Source: Lasiosphaeria ovina (taxonomy: Eukaryota; Ascomycota; Sordariomycetes; Sordariales; Lasiosphaeriaceae). Taken from it: 64,000 nucleotides of DNA. The stretch is taken from positions 2,852,001 to 2,916,000 of the forward strand of contig JAULSN010000002.1 of NCBI GenBank assembly GCA_033439765.1. Reading direction: 5' to 3'. This document shows, in pieces, positions 58,407-64,000 of this stretch. Both the position numbers and the translations under genes were made by a program. The notes under the pieces are model-generated. The model had not been told where the DNA came from and searched no databases. It was given only the letters and a program-made list of their open reading frames with translations. Numbering within the stretch: the stretch's first letter is position 1; every line of letters starts with the position of its first letter.

Positions 58407-59810
58407 AGTCCCTATCTGCTGCTGTTGTGTCTGCTGTACTCCGCCTGTCCAAGATAGGTAGCTGGCTGTCTTGCTTTTTCTGTCGGTCTGGCGCTCTATC
58501 TGGCCGTATTCTGGCCTGCCTGCGTGTCTTATCTATCAATCTCGGCAGCCATCATCCTGGCTGCTTCTCCAAGTACCTTACCTGACTGATTCTCGGCCGT
58601 CGTGTCAAGCCGGTCACGGTTGCACTGCGTACATGCCTTTCACCTCTTCGTTTATTTGCCGCCTCCCGCCTTGTTTCATTTGTCGTACCGAAACACAAAA
58701 AGTATATAGAGAAAAGAGAGCACCAGGAGAGAAAACGGAAGGTTTCACAGTCACAACATCCAGGCAGGCAGGCAGAAAACAGACAAAAGCAGGAGCGAGA
58801 AGAGCAGCACCTTTGCCCTACGCGGCGGCGTTGCATCCGCCTTTCTCCTCACTCCTCCCTCCTTCCCATTCTCCTTTCGGTCAGTGTTTATTTATCTCGT
58901 GTGCTGTATACAGATGATGTGCATGCCGTGGCCGTCAAAGTCATGCCAGCCAGGCGAGGTCGTGCACTGTGAGTTCCTGCGGTATCCCAGTTGGCTGGCT
59001 GTGCCACTGTAGACGAGAGACCGGAGGCTGCCATTGTAGATGGGCGACTCGGGGCTCGTGTGGTGTGTGTGTGTGTGTGTATTTGTGAATGGTATCAGCC
59101 GAGGCGAGTCGAGTCGAGTCCATGGCAAGGTCGACCCTCGGACACGTGGATGCGTGCGAGTTTGAGCGTTTGTGTTCTCCTTGCCCTCTCTCTCATATGA
59201 TCCTTGGAGAGCTGGTCCGACGCCTCACGAGCCGGGAGCTGATCCCATTGGGCAATGCGAAGACACCTGGAAAGGAAGCGAGGACCCCTACAGATACCAA
59301 GTCAGACATCGACAACGACGAAGCCGAGATCAAGCACACTGCAGCGCACATCAGACGATCCACGAGGAAACCATTGCTGATCATGATGGAGAGCAATCAA
59401 TCCCAGGAAAATAGAGAAGGAAAATAAAAAAAAAGAAGTTAGGCATCAACAACCCAAGGTAAGCCATGGCCGCCCAACTTTGAAACGTTCCCCCACGACA
59501 CCCTCGACCCAAGAGCCGGGACCCGCCCCCAGAACCAGGGCAAAGAGAAGCGAGCGAGCGGCCGGTGCCGATCAGCCCCCTCGTCCAAAACATTTCCCCA
59601 TTGTCGGAAAGCACACGCGAGGGGTGGGCGGGGGGCACGTAATTGCCATGCCATGCCATATGTTTCCTTCCCCGTTCCCACCAGTGCGTCATGGGCCACT
59701 CACTGCAGGGCGAAACAGGAGACAGGGAGGTATAAACTGGGGCTGGTCACATATCACATTCCCAGCAGAAGCAAAACATCTCTCGGTCGCATGGCTGGCT
59801 AGCTGGGAAC

Positions 59811-59856
59811 AGGCATGGGCATGGGCATGGGCATGGTATGGGCATGGTATGGTATG
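59811..59856. repeat. (GGCATG)n repeat with GGTATG variants
   Basis: Hexamer repeats drifting into GGTATG units. Confidence 0.85.
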
Positions 59857-60900
59857 TGTGGGAGTGGCACGACACGGCAAATCGGACTTCGCAGATATCC
59901 GTGGTGTGTGCAGTGAAGTGCAATACGCAAGTACGTAGTAGGTAGGTAGGCAGTCCTGTCCTGTCTCACATGAAGAGGAGGGAACTTTCTGCTCTGATAT
60001 CTTGGTTTGGTCCGCCCCCTTTCCTAACAAGCCGGGCGTAGGCAGGATATGGCCGGAACCAAGATCGTCCGCGGCCGGGCAATTGGGTGTTTCTTAGGAC
60101 GGCGAGATACCTAGTGCGTAGTAGCTGTTGGGGGGTGAAATGTTCGACATAAGAACAGCGCCAGACTGGGCCAGCGCAACTGCTGCACGTAAGACGGGTA
60201 CGCGCAGCTGCGATGCTGATGAGTGGGCACATACGTGCCTCTGCTGATATGCGCCCGCCATGGAGCCCGGCGAGGCGTCAAAGAGGCAAACGAATAGTAG
60301 AGTCAAGATGGGCGTGTCGGTTGTGGGGAGGGGAGGGGAGGGGAAGGGAGGATTATCGGTAAGTACGAGCAAGCAAATCACGAGCTTTGGCAGCCTGATG
60401 GATGTGGTTTGTGCGTTGGGTGCACCGGACAGGCGAGACGCAAGGCAAGGCAACGGAAGGACGCAAGTACGCAAGGCAACGGAAGCGGGTGAGTTTTTTC
60501 GGCGTCGGTGTCGCTGCCGCTTTTGTCGAGGTAGCATTTCAATGATCCAATCCGACGCCCCAGGTTGCCCGACCGACTCCGTACATACAAGGCTCTCGAG
60601 CAATGTCCGCAAGAGCCTCCGGACGGGGTTTCACACAACCAAAGAACAAGAACAGGAACAGTGCCCGAGGCTGCCAACATGATAATACAATCGGTCATGC
60701 CACAGCATAGCATGTGGAAAGGGGGCAGGCAAAGCGACGTGGAGCAACATCCATGGTCTGGTCAACACGGATGTTCACGATGATCCGCTCGCCGCCAAAG
60801 AAACTCACTTGCACTCTTCCGAGCACGACCACTTGGGCAACTGCCGGAGACGCGAGGACATGCTGCTCAACGACAGCTCAATATGTATGCAACGGCCATT

Positions 60901-60928
60901 CTCGTCTCGTCTCGTCTCGTCTCGTCTC
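60901..60928. repeat. (CTCGT)n microsatellite
   Basis: Five to six head-to-tail pentamers. Confidence 0.9.
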
Positions 60929-62381
60929 CCCTATGTTGTCGGGCGAACAGACAACTCAACCACGAAGACTCCCGGAAGTAAACCGTACAGACAGCAGGTA
61001 AAGTCGAGCGAGCCCCGCCAGCTGATGTAACAAAGGAACCGACAGCTTGGGGTCGTTGGGGCGTCGACGCATGTGAGATACACCGTCTCAGAGGGTGGCT
61101 TGCGAGCCACGACATTGGCTACTAGGCTGCAGTCCGGCCCAGCGTGCATATGCGGCGTCAACTTGGCTTTTGCCCGACAGCGCAGAGCAGTGCAGTTGCA
61201 GAGCAAGGCCGAACGAAGAAAGCGTGCGCCCGACTGACGAGGTGTGTAGGTTGCTAGCTGCCTCGTCTTGGCAACCCATCTCCTGAGGCGAGGGGGTTAG
61301 TAGGCGAACCATTGCAGACTAAGAGCTCGAGACGGTGAGTCCACGACACCTTGCCGTCGGCTGATCTGATCTGAGCAGAGCAGCTCCTGGGGGCATTGTA
61401 TACCTCCCTACCTAACCTACCTTTATGTGATGCGCGTCTCTTTCTTTGTCGTCGTCGCAGTTGGGCACGACTCGAGCCGGCAGCTGGCCGGGCTTGACCG
61501 AGCCACCATCTATATCCCTTCGTTCTGCCCTGTGACCTTGTTTTCGGTGCCATGAAGTCGTTTCGGCCATGTCGGAGGGCGGCGTGTTATATTAAAAAGA
61601 CAGCACTCACCGCGCCGGGAGTCGAGTCGGAACATCCTCACCTTGCCGCGGCCACCTCCGCAAGCTGCAGGCTGCCGCCGGACCAACCAGGCTCTCCCAG
61701 AACCGACGCCACATGGACAAAGGGATATAATTGGGATCATATTGTATAGGTAGTCCATCATCAACGAGAGGGGAAGTCTGCACGACACACCCACTGTGCA
61801 GGTTCTTGCAGATTGCAGACCAAAGCGGGGCAACAAGCCATGCAGTGATAGTGATGCACCTCATTCTACAGCAGTGCTCCCTTCCTCTTTTCCGTCCAAA
61901 GGAGTGCGTTAGAGCGATGGGCACAACAAAGACGGGCACTGCGCATAAATGATCGAGTTGCCCGGCTTCAGTTGGTCGTAGGAGTTGTCACGTCGCCATG
62001 TGCAGGATCCTTCCAAGATCGTCCCTGTACTGTCTGTCCTCTTTTCGTTGACTTGCCCGACCGGACCCGAAGATCGACTCTGCACAAGCCGGCAGCCAAA
62101 GGTAGACGTTGGCTAGCGGAGTCGCAGTAGATCCGATATCTCTGCTGCCCCCTCCCACGCCCCCAAGCTAGTATAAGTCGGCCCCCTTCCGCCTGCCCAC
62201 GCCTGGCTCGCCTCACTTTCGTCAGATAGGGGGGAGCCACTGCCCGCCTTGGTATAAGCGAACCGCCCTTCATTTCACCTTTGACACTTTGCCGTGCACA
62301 TTTTCCCAGCCCAGCAGGAAGAGGCAGTCAAGACCATAGCCATCCCTTGCAACCAGATCCTCACTTTGACATCTCCCAGAG

Positions 62382-62561
62382 ATGGCCGGCTTCATCACGC
62401 TCCACCAGAACCCGATGCAGGGGCAATCAGAAGCCCCTGTTGGGATTCGGATGCCGCCCGGCGGGCAACAGCTGCCCCGCGTGATCAACGCGAACCCTCG
62501 GCCCATGGGAGCTCAGACAATGGGTTGGCAGCACCCTGCCATGCCAACCCAACAGCAGCAT

Positions 62562-62596
<35 letters not shown>

Positions 62597-64000
62597 CAAC
62601 ATGGACACGCCCCTTCCGCTGCAGCAGGACTACACCGTCAAGATCTGCGACCTCCGGGAGGAGCGGCCGCTCACCGTGGCCGAGGCGCGCGAGGTGCTCT
62701 CGGAATACTACATTTACCGATTTGAGAAGGCAGTTGACGACGAGAGCGCCTACGAAAATAGCAGCAGCGGCAAGAAGGCGACGTGGACCAGGGTGAAGCG
62801 CACCGAGGTGCTGGGCACGTCCAAGGACGAGGCGGCGCGGCAAGTGCGCAAGCTCAACAAGCACACGCACACGCTGAGCGACAAGAAGGCGACGCTCAGC
62901 GGCGACCAGCAGAGGCAGGTCGAGTTGGTTCTCGAGGACCTCCAGCGCCGCTTCCACCACCCCCTGTTCCAGATATGCCTGGTCCAGATCGACCACCAGC
63001 TCAAGTCCAAGTCCAAGTCCAAGGACAAGGACAGGGAGAGGGCCAAGGAAGGAGGGAGGGACAGGGCCAAGATTGGCAAGACGCCCAAGTACGCCGCCGA
63101 CAAGGGGGGGTTCGTGTTCGTCCGAGACCGCAGGGGCGGAAGACGGGGCTCGTCATCGTCGTCTAGGGACACGGCGCAGAAGCACGCCCCCGAGGAGGTC
63201 AGCCTCACGGCCTACTACAAGCGGACGCCCCGCCCCGAAGTCAACGCACTAGCCCTCGTACAGCAAGGCGAGGCGCGAGGCCGCCTGCAGCCCCAGCCGG
63301 TTCTGCTCGAGCCGGAGCAGCGATTCCCTCCGCAGCCCAACCATCATCCGGCAGGCCACCCAGCTGGGCACCCGGCTGTCCCTCCAGCGGGTTGGAACGG
63401 AGCACCTGGGTACAAAGGCGGCGGTCCGACACCGCAGCAGCAGCAGCAGCCGCCGTCGCATGCCATCCCTCCAAAGGGTCCAGCAGCTCCGCCAAGCCAC
63501 CACCCCCTCCCTCCAAAGGGGGGAATGCAGAACACGGGAGTCCAGGCAGGCAAGAATGGCGGCAACGGCAAAGGCAGCAACCGCGGGCCTTCGCCCAAGT
63601 CTCCGCGGCAGCAGCAGCGTCGGCCTTCGAGCTCGTCGGAATCCTCATGCTCGGTCTACTCGATTGATGACGAATACGACGACGACATGTCGATCGAGTC
63701 GGCCAACTCGAGCAGCTCGTCGTTCGGCGAATTCGGCCCGGGCTCGGGCCAGGCCAAGAAGGCCAAGCACTTCACAAACACGGCGGCCAACTTCGGGATC
63801 CAGCCCAAGATGCCTCTGCACAGGCGCGGCCGGCACGAGGGCCACGTCATCACGGACGAGTTCCTGCCCACGGCGGCGGCATTGCGCGGCGGCGGGGGAG
63901 GAGGGGCTGGTGTCGGGGGGCACGCAGCGGCGCTGCTGGAGGTCGACCTCGACGAGATCAACATGATCAAAACAAACGCGTACCACGCGGGGCGGGCTGA
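62382..64000 (+). CDS. Unknown poly-Q fungal protein, partial (runs off right edge)
   Basis: Open from ATG 62382 through the last base, at least 539 codons with no intron seen. The N-terminus MAGFITLHQNPMQGQ leads to a Gln/His run (about residues 56-73). A folded-looking region follows at about residues 80-215: YTVKICDLREERPLTVAEAR, EVLSEYYIYRFEKA, KLNKHTHTLSDKKATLSGDQ, LEDLQRRFHHPLFQICLVQI. After a Lys/Ser basic patch (KSKSKSKDKDRERAK) comes GGFVFVRDRRGGRR, then a long Pro/Gln/Gly-rich disordered part and a Ser/Asp-rich segment (SIDDEYDDDMSIESANSSSS). The end shows another ordered-looking stretch (HVITDEFLPTAAAL). No known domain recognised. Low-complexity and basic regions suggest a nuclear or RNA-related scaffold, but that is inference. 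It has 5.1 kb of noncoding DNA upstream. Confidence 0.78.

Larger units (their letters stand above)
57255..62381. other. 5.1-kb gene-free stretch rich in microsatellites
   Basis: No gene supported. It includes (CTGG)n 58154-58184, (TGTC)n 58369-58406, (GT)n 59062-59080, (GGCATG)-type 59811-59856 and (CTCGT)n 60901-60928. The end nearest the next gene (about 62180-62380) is CT/AC-rich and likely leader. Frames are short and unlike proteins. Confidence 0.55.

Noticed and set aside
58140..58410. Regularly spaced repeats considered as a CRISPR-like array
   Set aside because: They are simple tetranucleotide microsatellites without spacers, in a eukaryotic genome.
62427..62996. Leu-rich minus-strand frame opposite the poly-Q gene
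   Set aside because: The Leu run is the reverse reading of CAG repeats; the plus-strand frame is longer and has coding composition.

Overview
The window is nuclear DNA of a filamentous ascomycete (Pezizomycotina; Sordariomycetes is my best guess from gene content and style). Short spliceosomal introns of about 50-190 bp with CTAAC-type branch points interrupt GC-rich genes. Housekeeping genes are eukaryotic: dephospho-CoA kinase, TIM23, TRM732/THADA, an Arl3-type GTPase, exosome RRP45, spliceosomal CWC15, an EBP-like sterol isomerase and TTI1. Intergenic DNA is long and rich in CCTAGGTA-type words, homopolymers and microsatellites. There are no operons. Exon boundaries are given in the evidence fields; every multi-exon model was checked for reading-phase consistency.

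Layout. 1-9 kb, all minus strand: a partial unknown gene at the edge, dephospho-CoA kinase, a Pro/Gln-rich unknown protein, an unknown 370-aa protein and TIM23. 9.1-14.4 kb plus: TRM732. 14.4-26.8 kb: about 12 kb with a single intronless unknown gene (21043-22065). 26.8-36 kb: an accessory island with a broken cytochrome P450, a divergent intact terpene synthase, an APH-fold kinase-like pseudogene with two in-frame stops, four copies or fragments of a short TIR element, and a 56-bp inverted repeat pair 5.4 kb apart. 36.7-53 kb: a dense core block with a polytopic membrane protein (-), ARL3 (+), RRP45 (-), CWC15 (+), EBP-like (-), a Zn2Cys6 factor (-) and TTI1 (+). 53.9-57.3 kb: a tandem-duplicated unknown protein and a secreted protein whose stop codon is followed by an in-frame acidic tail. 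57.3-62.4 kb: noncoding DNA rich in microsatellites. 62.4 kb to the end: a poly-Q unknown protein running off the window.

How the genes relate. Most are independent housekeeping genes arranged as divergent pairs (TIM23/TRM732, membrane protein/ARL3, RRP45/CWC15, Zn2Cys6/TTI1) or convergent pairs (ARL3/RRP45, CWC15/EBP). The only candidate pathway unit is the terpene synthase/P450 pair, which looks like a decayed two-gene terpenoid cluster. The most notable material is the decaying island at 26.8-36 kb with its repeat family, the acidic tail behind a TAG stop, and two conserved-looking but unrecognised proteins in unusually large noncoding territories.
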